Notes under the pieces: model-generated
The model's input: only the letters and a program-made list of their open reading frames with translations
Told to the model about the DNA's origin: nothing
Databases searched by the model: none
NCBI GenBank assembly: GCA_018398585.1
Contig: JAGTTD010000014.1
Span: forward strand, 18,909,387-18,973,386
Reading direction: 5' to 3'
DNA length: 64,000 nucleotides
Origin: Simmondsia chinensis
Lineage: Eukaryota > Streptophyta > Magnoliopsida > Caryophyllales > Simmondsiaceae
Shown here: one piece after another, positions 52,522-64,000 of the stretch
Layout of the letters: every line of letters starts with the position of its first letter
Position numbering within the stretch: the first letter of the stretch is position 1
Program-made: the position numbers and the translations under genes

Positions 52522-54762
52522 TGTTAGGAATAGTGTCCTGAAATCCAGATTTATTCTAGATATATTATTTTAATTAATAAATAAAATTAAAGTTTCAGTT
52601 GTTTTCTAGTTAAATTTGTGTATGTGAGCATTTATACTGCATGTGATTTTCTTTTGGGAGACATCCATGAGATGGGTGTAGTCCTCAGACTTCAATTTAC
52701 ATGTTTGTTCTAAGTGATTTATGATATTAAGCCACAGATAGACTTGGAACAAAAGGTATGGACTGTTGTTTGAAAGACTCGTAGTCAAAGACAAGTCTGG
52801 ACCACTTGTATGTTAAGACTATAACGTGACACTTTAGATGACTTGTCTTGGTCATGTGGATGGAGATCCAAAAGTGTTCGGTTAGTGTGTTTCATAAGAT
52901 TGACACACTGAGTTGAACCATGTGGGTTACTTATTTCTAGGCTATTATTAGAGATGAGTGATTCACATTGTACTGTTTGAATGACGACTCTAAATCCTGA
53001 GGGTATTCTGGACTTGTGCATGGAGCGTTAGTTACTTTGGTGTACTATAAGTAAGGTTTAAACGAATGACTGAAATCCCACGTACACTAGATATCGGCGT
53101 GAAGTGTGATAAGGATCAGGTATTCATTAGGAAATCTACAATCTCTTATGAGATACAAATGTCCCCTTAGTTGATTCGCAAATATTTGAATAGTTTGAAA
53201 ACTCTGGCCAAAGTATTCCAAGTATTTGACATTTGAAATTTATACTGTGAATATGTTCCAGTATAAATGAATTATTCAGTGAAGGGTGAGTCGGTAATTA
53301 ATGGAGAAGCTGTGAGAAGGATAATAGCAGGGGTTATATTTATCCTTTGTCATGGACATCTAGTGGAGGGGTTGTTGTCATCAATATAGTCTATAAGGGA
53401 GATATCGAATAAATGGTTTAAGTCTAGAGTGCAGTGGAATTTATTTACTGGAATTAAGTCGCATTAAATGGTTATTAATTTATTTCATGAGATGATTAAT
53501 TTAACCCATTTGGAACTAGAATTAAATTGTCCCTGAGGTCCCTGCACAAGCCTTTGTATTTATTGCCATTGAAAAAATATTAAAGAATTCATGAGATGAA
53601 TTATTTATCCATAAGATGGGTAAAATTAATTTTGCCAAACATTATTCATGAGATGAATAAAATCAAAAATTATAAAATAAAATAATTTTGGAAAGTTAAA
53701 ATTCATAAGATAAATTTTTACATGTGGGAAACAAAGCCAAAAAAAAAAAAGAATATTGAGTTTATAAGCTAGCGATCTGTGGCTAACGCTGGCAGCCAAT
53801 CGGCACGCGACACATGCCACGTGCTGGGCTTCCCAGGGGAGGAATCCGCGTGCCACGCATTGGACCAATAGCGGTGCGACACGTGGCACGCGTTTCGAAT
53901 TAAAAAATCACGCGGTTTTTGAACTGTGTTGAAACAATGCGTTTGAACTTGTTTTTAAATGAAACGACACGTTTTGATTTTAATTGGGCGGTTCCCACAT
54001 CGAAAAATTGGATTTTTTCGTTCCGAAATACTCCTATAAATAGAGGTGCTTATTTCGAGGTTTGGCATTCAAGTTGAAATATTTCTTTAGGGTTTCTGAA
54101 ATTGTTTCGGAGACCTAATTGGAGAGAAAAATTTCCGTTGAAATCTTTCTTTCCTTAGTTTAATATTTTTCGGAGCCCACCCTCCATGCAGTTCAAGGTC
54201 ATTGCGTAGAAGATCGCAGGGTCTCGATTTTCTAGGTTTTCTATATTATTGGAGCAATTTCAGGTATGTTCTTCTTTCTTTATTCTTTTTCGCTTTTCTA
54301 TTTATTTATAGTATTCGTTATTATGCCTGTACAAGTTTATGTAATGTTATGAATGTATTAGAGTAAAAGGCATGTAAATCTAAATTATTTAGATCTATTG
54401 ATTTAAATTATGAATTTAAGTCAGCAGATTTAAAATTAGGAATTTTAAATCGACCCTAGGTTTAGAGTTATGAATTCTAAACCTGTTCCGCTACGTAAAC
54501 TTTAGGGAGAATTTTTGAAATTCATCCTAACAACCGATATTAGGGCAAAGGGTTTATAGAGATAAACATATTCCCGGGAACTCTGGCAAATGAGGTGTCA
54601 CGAAGCGTGACTCTCCGACCGGGGGCCTAGGTAGAGAGAAGAGTCTCCTACTCTAAGTGCTCTAATAGGTGCATATTGTTATGACCATAGTTGAGAATTG
54701 TAAACCCAATAGTCGGCATCAGAGTTTATTTTTCCAACAAAATTCCTATATTTTTCCCAACA
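52522..54762 (+). mobile_element. Solo copia LTR, 2241 bp, nested in another LTR of the family
   Basis: It starts TGTTAGGAATAG and ends TTTTTCCCAACA, flanked by AATTG at 52517-52521 and 54763-54767. The host LTR sequence resumes in register on the far side. It contains a GC-rich enhancer-like block (53780-53895), a TATA box (54035-54043), and a leader ending in a CGGGGGCCTAGG-type stretch near 54622. No interior remains. Confidence 0.88.
54035..54043 (+). promoter_or_regulatory. TATA box of the solo copia LTR, with upstream G-box-type motifs
   Basis: TATAAATAG, about 150-260 bp downstream of a GC-rich block that contains GCCACGTGC (about 53816-53824) and ACACGTGGC (about 53880-53888), both with the ACGTG core bound by bZIP and bHLH factors, and CCAAT words. 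The related LTR half at 54768-55615 has GACACGTGG near 55111. Assignment as an LTR promoter rests on position and motif only. Confidence 0.6.
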
Positions 54763-57700
54763 AATTGCAGGTAAACAATCATAGAAAATTTAAAGAGTAA
54801 ATATATTTGTTTTTAGAATGTAGTAAAACTTGTTTAGTGGAATTAAGTTTTGGTAAATGGTAATTGAATGTTATCATGATATGACAATAAGGTTTGACCC
54901 ATTTGGAGTTACAACTAAATTGTCCCTCATGTCCCTATGCAAGCCTTTGTAGTATACACCTTAGGAAAATTAAGAGAATTCATGAGATGAATTTATACTA
55001 AAAAATAAAATAAAAAGGAAAAAAAATGCAAAATTTGCCGTAGGCCAATCAGTGCGTGGTGATCCGTGCGCACCCCCCCCCCCCCCGGGCCGCGCGTAGG
55101 CCAACCAGCACGACACGTGGAGTGTCCAACATTTTAATCAGCATCTTACAACGTGGACCAATCAGGAGGTGCCACATGGTACCTAGTGATGCGGTGAAAG
55201 ACTGGTTATTTTTTTTACACGTTTTTATTTTTTTGGATAGATTTCTTTGTATTTTGACTTATTGGAAATCTTAAGCTAGGGTTTGGCAAATTGTGTGATT
55301 TATTATTATTCACATATACTTCCTCTTCAATTGAAGAGAAAGCATTCTTCCGTTTTTTCCTTCTAAAATAGTTTTAGAAGTTCTTGATTTTACAATGTCC
55401 ATACGTCCGGTGTAAAGAGGGATTGCTTCTGTGGTGGTGTTCTCGTTTTCAATTATATTGTGTTCTACATCAAGGTATGTAAGTCCTAATTAACTCTTTT
55501 GAATTCATCTTTAATTCGTTTTTCATGTTATGTCCATGTATGCAATGCATTACTATTTAATTTTTGAAATTTAGAATTTTAAATTATGATTTCACTGCGC
55601 CTAATTTGTATAGTAGGTGGGCGCTACTCCTTGAGGAGGATGTTCATTTGCATAGTACAATGGTTAGACCTCTAGGAGATAGACCGAAGTGCAGGAAAAT
55701 GGGTGCAACCACAGCGCCGTGAAGTACTTTATGGACTTGTATGGATGTCTAGGTAGCCGTGTACACTTGACTAGGGTACTATATTTGCCTCCCTAAGGTG
55801 CTCTGTTGTATGAACTTAGAGGCCAAGGAAAGTGCGGTGCATTGAATATGTTTAATAAGAGCTTGCAAGAAAACATATTTATTGAGAAATGTTATCACCC
55901 TATTGATATCTCAGTTCGACCCCATCCATGGGGAGTGTTAGGTAGTTTGGTTGGGTCACCGTGGCATACATATAAACTCTGTACTTTGATTTTTTGTTAA
56001 AAGTAAGAAAAGTAATGTTGTATGTTGTATGACTTGTTTATAATTTCGATTTTAGACTGGTTGTTATATTTTTACATTGCAATCAATACTAATATATGTT
56101 ACTTGCCTATTCTATTCTGCTCACTAAAATATAATGTCTTAGTACATGTAGAGCACGAGTCAATGCTCAATATTCTCTACTTTACTGACAAAAGGTCTAC
56201 TAAGTTGAAAGAATGTTTAAAACGTTAGTCTAGACTAGTGAATTAGTCGGATGCAAGATTTGATATTAGATATTGTATGTAGTCTAGTATTAGATACTTG
56301 AAATGTCAATTATAGTAGTGATGATAAGACATTTGACAGAAATATTTAGTTAGCTGAAAAAGGTAGCATGGGAACAACTTACGAGAAAGATGATGGACGC
56401 TTGACTGCGTTAAGAAAGCTCAATTCAAGAGCATGTCATATGATGATGGATTATTTACTTGAATTGGAATTGAAAATGCAAATTTTGATAGCCAATCTTA
56501 ATAGGATATGATCCTGACTTGCTTATCAAGGTCTTTTAATCAATTTAGAAAAGATACATCTAATAATAGGGATTACTTGTTGTTTGAGCAAATGAAAGCA
56601 TAGTTTAAGAGCAAAGGTGTTATGAGAACTAAGGAAAGAGTCCACCTAGTGTAAGCATCAATCTCAAAGAATTAGGAACTTCTAAAGGGTAAAATAAAGC
56701 ATAAGTCACAATCGCTTGCCTTTTTCACAAAAGTACAGGATATTAATATTTAATAGAATTACCTAGGCACTGAGCTACTATTGTCGCCAATAGGGACACC
56801 AAGAGATAGTAGTTTGAATCAAGGAATGTAGTTTTGATTTTGAGTAACTATCTTAATGTGCCAGTGTCTTTAGAAATTTGATTTCAATTTTCTATTTGTT
56901 TTAAAAATTTTTTTTCAATTAATTTTATAAAAAAATAGACTAATATTTACGTAAATAAAGTGTTTATTTAAAAAGGTAAATTGGTAGATAGTTAACTAAT
57001 TTTAATCAAAACTATCTTAATGGTAGTTTATTCATCTAATTCAAGCTATGGTGTGTAACCATAAAAAAAGGAGAATTTTCTAAAGCCCATATAACTTTTA
57101 AGTGGAAATTGATCTTAGGTCACATAAATCTAATATGATTCAAAAAGCGGGTTTGAGATGGTCTTAAGAAATCATTAAGTTCTAAAATGACAACCAGTGT
57201 GCGAATCATGTTTGAATGAATGGCGATTGACAGAGCCTTTAAGTTTAAAGGCATTAAGTCACTAAGCTGCTAGAACGTGTTTATAAAATGTATGAACTGA
57301 TGAATGTTCGAGCAAGTGGAAGCTATGAGTATTTGATAAAAGTTTATGAATGACTACTCAATAAGTTGATAAATGTATATACCTATGAAGACTAAAGTCT
57401 TGAATCTTTTGAAAAGTTTAAAGAATAAAAGAGCTAAGTTGGGATTAGTAAGGTAACTATATCAAGTCACTTTGGTTAGGTCGTGCTGGATTTTGGGAGA
57501 GTTCTTATTTTTTCTTTATGCAAAGTGTTGTAGAAAATATTAATAATGTGTTATTGTACATGGTTAGATTCAGATGATGAGTCAGTTTACATATCAAAAG
57601 GTTTGTTATGCAAGAGGCTTTTGAGTGTCCTAAAGTACAATAGATAGCTTGTGTTAGATAAATTAATAGTATGAGATATTGCATCTCAACAGCATGATAC

Positions 57701-57839
57701 AACTTACAGTTTAGATGATGTATTAAATATATCTTCCACCAAGTTAATGTTGCACTAAGTACATGAGAGCTTTGATATAGTGGGAGAATGGTCAGGGACA
57801 CCTGACAGATTCATGTCTTCAGCCCTAACGATGAAGAAT

Positions 57840-58850
57840 GATAATGAATCTGATCCTATCGACTACAATGAAACTCTTAGGGATAAAGATGTAGACCAAT
57901 TGGTTAGGGCAATAAAAGCTAAGTTATAATAATTGTATTTACCACATTTGGGATCTTGTAAAGGCATCGAAAGACATAAAGTCCATTAGATTGGATCTGA
58001 ATGTATCTACAAGAACAAAGAGTTGAGTGAATGAGAAGGTTAAGACCTTTAAGGCTAGATTAACGGCTACGGGTTGTGCCCTAAATGAAGGAATTGTCTT
58101 TGATGAGACCTTCTAGCTAGATGCTATGCCTAAGTCCATAACGATGCTCTTATACATTGTATTTCATTATGAAGAAATGAAAATTAAGACACCATTCTCT
58201 GAATGGTCATCTCGAGAAAGTTATATATATGATACAACCAGAAAAATTTGTTGGCGAGAGTCTGAAGCATATAGTATGCAAATTGAGGAAGTTTATTTAT
58301 AGACTAAATAAGCATCTTATTCATTGAATAATGGATTCGATGATATCTATCAACTCATATGGATTTGAAACATTGATTAGTGAATCATGAGTATACGAGT
58401 GACATGACTAGAAAGTAGTCACTTTCAAAATGTTCTATATAGATGGCATAGTGCTTATTAAGAATGGTGCGGAATTATTATAAGCTGTTAAAATGTTGTT
58501 GTCTGGTTGTTTAAAAGTGAAAGACCTAAGATAAGCCAACTATGTTTTTAGGTTCAAGCTTTAGAAAGATTTAAAAAAAAGGATGTTATAGGTTGCTTGT
58601 TTTAAATAGGGATTCTAGACTTTCGATGTCATAATTAAAATTTACCCTAGAAGTGGGAGCCGTGAGATGGTGAAGTGTAAATCAGTCTTGTGTTGCTTAG
58701 TTCACTATGGAAGTCGAGTATTTGACTGCTACGAAGTTTTTAAGCATACTAGTTGACTCAGAAGGTTCCACGTAGATTAAAGCATGTGAGCAAAATAATG
58801 ATACAGTGAAACATCGGTATTGAAGTTTATAGTCAATGAGTTACCAAATC
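57840..58850 (+). pseudogene. Copia reverse transcriptase and RNase H remnants
   Basis: 57945-58290 carries VWDLVKASKDIKSIRLD, VKTFKARLTATGCALNEGIV and FDETF, then PKSITMLLYIVFHY, aligned with copia reverse transcriptase. 58425-58560 carries FYIDGIVLIKNGAELL (catalytic YVDD now YIDG) and LSGCLKVKDLR. 58650-58740 carries GAVRW, SVNQSCVA and FTMEVEYLTATK, the copia RNase H motif, with two in-frame stops. Gag, protease and integrase in 55616-57840 are too decayed for me to identify. Confidence 0.78.
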
Positions 58851-58906
58851 CCTAAGGGATAGTTATGCAATACAGGGTTAATTGGGTTTAGGCCAAGTAG
58901 CAGATG

Positions 58907-60732
58907 TTGGAATTGGTGTTATGGAAAACCCAATTAGTTAGTTTTAAATATTAAATAAATAAAATTATTTATTTATTTATTGTTTGATTATATTTTACAA
59001 GTCAAACATGCGTATGATTATTTTGTAAAGGTTCCCTGAGATGGGCGTTGTCCAAGATGACAGGTCAGGTTTTGTTTAAGTGGTCAATGAGATTAAACCA
59101 CATATAGACGTAGATCAAACTAGTAATATGTTATCAAAATATGTTCATAGTCGGTGATAAGTTTGGACAATTTGTCTGATAAGACTATAATATGATACTT
59201 TTAATGATTTGTCTTGATCATATGGATAAGGATCCAAGAGTATCATGTTGGGAATGTTAATAAGATTGGAACGCTGAGCATGACTATCTGAATTAGTTGT
59301 TTCTTTAACTGCTATATGAAATAATTAATTCTACAAGACGATAACCCTAAATTAGGGAAACAATCTGAATGTATGGATTGTTTGTTGCTTTGATGTGCCA
59401 AAATGATTAGTCAAAGTGCGTTGACTTTAATCTTACATACATTGGGTAATGGCATGAAGTGTGGCAGTAACAGTATTTTTTTTTTACATGGAATATATAG
59501 TCTCTAACAAGATAAAATTGTCCCCTTAGTTAATTCACAAATATATGAATAGATTCTAGAGTATTTGGCCTGAGTATTTCATTGACATTTGGAATTAATG
59601 CGGAAATTTTTTTGTATTATTGAATTGTTCGAGAAGGGCGAGTTAGGAACAATGAGAGATGTGATAAAAGTAATAATAGTAGTTAAAGTTCCTTTTGCTC
59701 GCGGATATCTAATAAAGGGGTTAATTGTCGTAATAAAAGTTATTGGTTGAGTGAATATATTTATTTCTAGAGTGGAATAAAACTTAATTAGTGGAATTAA
59801 ATTTTTACTGAATGATAATTAATTGTTATCATGAGATGATAATTAGCTTTGACCCATTTAGAGCTAGAGTTAGATTGTCCCTGAAGTCCCCTCACTAGCC
59901 TCAACTTAAGCATCGTTTGAAAATATTTAAAAATAAATTCATGCAATAGTATATATTTATTTATGAGATAAATAAAATTTTATGCTAAACAAATATTCAC
60001 GATATGAATGAAGTAATCTTACTAAAAGTAATTCATGAGATGAATCATTTATTGATAGGATGAACCAATTTATTTTATCAAATATAAAATTATTGAGATG
60101 AATTTATACATGTGAGAATTTAAATTAAATTAATTTAAATAGAAATAAAAAAAAGAATACAACTTATAGTTTAGATGATGTATTAAATTTATCTTCAAGG
60201 CTACACAACGACGTTGAAAACCTAGTTTTCTCTCACGACGAAAACCCTAAAATTGTTTAGGGCTTATTTAAATTAATGTGTACCATAATTTTTTTTGAAG
60301 AATTGTATTTCGGAAAGATTGCAAGGAAAATTTTGTTCCAAAATTTTTCTTAAAATAAATATTTTTGGGAGCCCACACTTCTGGTGCTAGAAGAGGTCAT
60401 TGCGAATAAGACCTTGAGTTATTAAGAATTCTTTTACCAATTTCAATTCTTCAAGCTGAAGTTGGGATTGCGCTTCCGCTATGTCTAAATTAAGTATTTG
60501 ATATTTAATTTATTTTCCATTATTTCATTTATACATATTATGTTTATAAATGTTTTATTTGATGTTTTCCTTTTATCATATTATGAACCTATTAGATTAA
60601 GATTTGGATCTAGTTAAATTGTTTAATTAGGTCAGGTCTTTAGATTTAAAATTAAAAATTTTAAATTAGTCTTCTGCTACATCCGCTCTAGTCAATTTGG
60701 AAATATTTTTGAAATGCATTCCGAACAGGAGA
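58907..60732 (+). repeat. Copia LTR (3' LTR of the degraded element)
   Basis: It starts TGTTGGAATTGGTG. It shares with the other copies ATGAGATGGGCGTTGTCC, GTCCCCTTAGTTAATTCAC, ATCATGAGATGATAATTAGC and GGAGCCCACACTTCTGG. It breaks off at ATTCCGAACAGGAGAT, where the next LTR copy begins. Compared with the 52522-54762 copy it lacks about the last 230 bp. Confidence 0.82.
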
Positions 60733-60733
60733 T

Positions 60734-61276
60734 TGTTGGAATCGGTGTCCTGAAAAACCCAATTAAATAGTTTGAAATATTAATTAAAAAAATTATTCTG
60801 TTTATTAATGATTGATTATATTTTTACGAGTCAAATATACGTGTTATTATTTTCCTAAAATGTTCTATGACATGGACATAGTCCAAGATGGCATGCCAAG
60901 TTTGGTTTAAGTGGTTAATGAGATTAAGCCACAAAGAGACTTAAATCAAATTAGTGATATGTTGTCAAAATTAATTCGTAGTCAGTGACAAGTTTAGACT
61001 ACTTATCTACTAAGGATATAATAACTTGTCTCATGTGGATATTGATTTAGAATGTTATGTTGGTGTATTTCAGTTAGATTGTTACACTAAATTAAACCAC
61101 GTGATTTGCTTGTATCTGCGCTACTATCAGAAATGAACAACTCATTTGTTATGTTTATACAATAACTCTAAATATAAGAAATATTTTGAACTCGTGCATC
61201 AAATGTTAGTTGTTTTGATATATTAAAAGGATTATGTTACAAAGGGTAACTAAAATCGTACATTCGTTGGGTAACT
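60734..61276 (+). repeat. Copia LTR copy, first part, immediately abutting the previous LTR
   Basis: It starts TGTTGGAATCGGTG and is most like the copy at 51689. It stops at GGGTAACT, where an inverted LTR is inserted, and continues at 63128-63390. The second part itself stops at about the position where the 51689 copy is interrupted. Confidence 0.8.
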
Positions 61277-61282
61277 ATTCCG

Positions 61283-61284
<2 letters not shown>

Positions 61285-61339
<55 letters not shown>
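61285..61339. repeat. TA dinucleotide microsatellite
   Basis: About 55 bp of uninterrupted TA repeats at the left edge of the inverted LTR copy. It is preceded by ATTCCGAACA, the same ten bases found at 60717-60726 in the 3' LTR. Confidence 0.9.
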
Positions 61340-61341
<2 letters not shown>

Positions 61342-63127
61342 CCTTTGAGCGGGCGGAGCGGAAAAAATAATTTAAAATTCTCAATTTTAAATCTAAAGCC
61401 TTGATCTAACTAAACCTTTTAATTAAATCTAGATTTTACTCTAATATGTTGATAACATGACAATCGAAAAATATCAAATAAAACAAGTATAAACATAATA
61501 CGTAGAGCAAATGAAATAAACAAAAACAAATTAAATATCATATATTTATTTAGACATACCTGAAGTGCGAATTTCGATTCTGACTTGAAGATCTGAAATT
61601 AGAAGAAGATATCTAAACATCTCAAGGTCTTCTTCGCAAGAACCTCTTCTGGCACTGAGAATGTGGGCTCCAAAAAATATTTAACTTAAGGAAAAATTTT
61701 AATCTTTCCTATAAATATTTTTAAAAAAAAAATTATGCTAAACAATAATTTAAAAACCTAAAACAAATTTAGGGTTTTCTTCCTGAGAGAAAATCCAAGC
61801 TCCAAATTTTAATTCATAAATCTCTCATGATAAATATCATATTTATTACAAAAAACCTAGCCAAATCACCCTTAAAACACGCCGTATAATACCTCGTCAC
61901 TGACTTCAACGATCGGTAATTTCCCTTCCTTTTTTTGATTTGTATGTGTTCTTGCCAAACCACCTGCCATGCAATGCACGCGTGGGGCTGGGATGGAATT
62001 TAACTTTTGCCTTTTCTTGTTGTATTTGAAACATGATATTTATCATATTATATATTCATCCCATGAATATTTATTTAGCATAAAATTTATTTATCTCATA
62101 AATAAATAATTCATCTCATGAATTCACTTTTTAATAATTTTCAAATGATGCTTAAGTTGAGGCTTGCAAAGGGAGCTCAAAGACGGTCTAACTCTAGCCC
62201 CAAATGGGTCAAATATGGTTATCATCTCATGATAACAATTGACTACCATTTTGTAAAACTTAATTCCACTAAATAAGTTTTACTGCACTCTAGAAATAAA
62301 TACATTCACTTAAGAATTTTTGAAATAACTTTTATTCCCCTCTCTTTTAGATATCCGTGAGTAAAAGTAACTTTAACTGCTATCATTATTTTTCTTACAT
62401 CTCTTGCCATAGTTCCCGACTCACCCTTCTTGAACAAATCAATACAGAAGCAATTTCCATATTAATTCCAAATGTCAAACATATGGAATACTTTGATAAA
62501 AGATTATAGAATATGTTTGTATGCTTGCGAATCAACTAAAGGAACATCTTTATCTCATTAGAGACCATAAATTCCATGTAAAACAACTATTCCCGTTACA
62601 CTTGATGCCGTTACCCAAAGCACATAAGATTCAAGTTAGCGCACTTTGACTAATGCTTTTAGTACATCAAAGTAATGAACAATCCATGCATGAGTTCATA
62701 CTAGTTCTGGGATTTGGAGTTATTATTTTACAGAATTAGTTATTTCTGACAGCAATTAAGAAGCAAATAATCTATGTGGTCCTACTCAGTGTCCCAATCT
62801 TATTGCTAATACAAACATAATACTCTTAGATCCCTATCCATATGACCAAGATAAGTCATCAAAAATATCATATTATAATCTTATAAGATAAGTTGTCCAA
62901 ACTTATCACCTACAACGAACATATTTTGACAATATATCACTAGTTTGATCTAAGTTTATCATTGGTTCAATCTCATTGATCAGTGAGACCAAACCTGAAC
63001 GTTTAATAAATAGTCACACATATGTTTGACTCGTAAAACATAGTAAGACAATAACTAACTAAAATAATTTTATTTGTTTAATATTTAGAACTAACTGATT
63101 GGGTTTCCCAGGACACCAATTCCAACA
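61340..63127 (-). mobile_element. Inverted copia LTR copy nested in the 60734 LTR
   Basis: On the minus strand it starts TGTTGGAATTGGTGTCC and follows the 58907 copy in order over about 1.8 kb: GTCCCCTTAGTTGATTCGC-type, ATCATGAGATGATAACC, GAGCCCACATTCTC and the AT-rich end. Bordering bases TAACT (61272-61276) and GAACT (63129-63133) may be a target duplication with one change, but the left end lacks a normal LTR terminus, so its history is unclear. Confidence 0.75.
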
Positions 63128-63390
63128 GGAACTGCATGAAGTGGAGCGGGAACAAATATTTTAATAGGAATCTATGACATAAGAATGTCCCCTTATTCGC
63201 AAGCATTGGAATTGATTCTAGAGACTTTGGCCAGATCATTTCATATGTGTAAAATTTGGAACTAGTACATAAATATTTTTCTGTATTAGCGAATTATTCG
63301 AGAAGGAGAGTAGGGAACTAAGATATAGGACGTGAGAAAGAACAATAATAGTAGTTTAAATTAATTTTCTCAAGGAAGTCATATTTGTTA
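63128..63390 (+). repeat. Copia LTR copy, second part
   Basis: It continues the 60734 copy with AACTGCATGAAGTGGAGCGGG, GAATGTCCCCTTATTCGC and TTTAAATTAATTTTCTC, in register with 52245-52495. It then departs from the LTR. Confidence 0.8.
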
Positions 63391-64000
63391 TATTTTATTT
63401 TAAGTGATGTATATGTGGTTGCCTAAAATGTGAAAACAAAACAAACATGCAAAAGGGACTCATCGCGATTAGGGAGTGAACTTAATTACGATCCACAAGT
63501 CTTTGGCCTCAACCATTCACCATTTTTGGAGAAAAGGTTATGATATGTTTGTGTATCTGACTTCAGTTATACCATGAGTTATACTTACTCTTCAATTAAG
63601 AAGACTTTGTTAAATATTTATGTGGATTTTTTATGTGTTTTCTGTGATAGAAAATTATGGATACGGACCTAACTCAAGAGACAATTATAGTGACGGAGTA
63701 GGCCGACAGACACGTTTCCTCATACACTTAAAAGTCAAGAACTGGGGGTGGAGAGAAACCCAAGGGTTCAACAGTCCACTTACAAGCCCGTGTCAATCTT
63801 GTTTTAAAGTCTGGCACCCTTGACTTATAATAATTGGAATGAGTTTAGGTCTGACAAGATTGGATTAGGACCAACACGATCAAGGGAAAACCCTTGGCCG
63901 TCAAAGCCGTAATCAATGGCGCGAACCTAAGTTCACCTAACTTATCAAGTAGTGACAATGGTGTTAAGACCAACGCAATCAAGGGATAAAGCCTTTTGCC
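63391..64000. other. Unassigned sequence at the window end
   Basis: No coding motif is recognised; the frame at 63620-63823 (67 codons) has no known motif. Two similar phrases, GGACCAACACGATCAAGGGA (about 63869) and AGACCAACGCAATCAAGGGA (about 63967), hint at a short tandem duplication of about 98 bp. Confidence 0.4.

Larger units (their letters stand above)
51689..60732 (+). mobile_element. Degraded Ty1/copia element with long LTRs and a nested solo LTR
   Basis: The 5' LTR is in two parts, 51689-52521 and 54768-about 55615, split by a solo LTR of the same family (52522-54762). The interior, about 55616-58906, retains copia reverse transcriptase and RNase H traces. The 3' LTR runs from 58907 to about 60732. 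A degenerate polypurine tract (GGCCAAGTAGCAGA) precedes it. LTRs are about 1.7-1.8 kb. A second LTR copy starts immediately afterwards at 60734. Confidence 0.75.

Overview
The window looks like nuclear DNA from a flowering plant, probably a eudicot. It is AT-rich, its introns are all GT-AG, it holds a spliced class XI myosin gene, and it is packed with plant-type Ty3/gypsy and Ty1/copia LTR retrotransposons, L1 and RTE LINEs and small DNA elements. I cannot name the species.

The only host gene I can support is the 3' two thirds of a class XI myosin on the + strand (1350..39208). I assembled 25 exons with GT-AG borders into one open frame of 3099 nt (1032 codons plus stop). They encode the end of the motor, six IQ motifs, a coiled coil and the globular (DIL) tail. 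The 5' exons lie upstream of the window.

The gene is stretched to 38 kb by transposons in its introns. The 9.2-kb intron at 5237..14462 holds a gag-only LTR element (5929..9290) and a copia relic (11083..14307). The 4.2-kb intron at 15349..19534 holds an L1 relic split by a solo LTR. The 9.6-kb intron at 22866..32468 holds a near full-length RTE LINE with telomere-like repeats in its leader and a second RTE tail nested in it, plus small inverted-repeat elements. The last intron (32867..39084) holds an antisense Ty3/gypsy element with about 96-97% similar LTRs. Exon frames and splice sites remain intact.

From about 39.7 kb to the end I see no host gene. In order there are AGCT-rich repeats, a 1.7-kb solo LTR with a minisatellite (42080..43805), an L1 relic split by a decayed Ty3/gypsy element (45706..51086), and a nest of at least five LTR copies of one copia family with a degraded internal region (51689..63390).

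I found no convincing new enzymatic or defence system. The most interesting signals are the gag-only element beside its probable autonomous relatives, perfect E2F-type palindromes in LTRs, a duplicated splice-acceptor/pseudo-exon in the myosin gene, a minisatellite inside a solo LTR, and the LTR-in-LTR nest.
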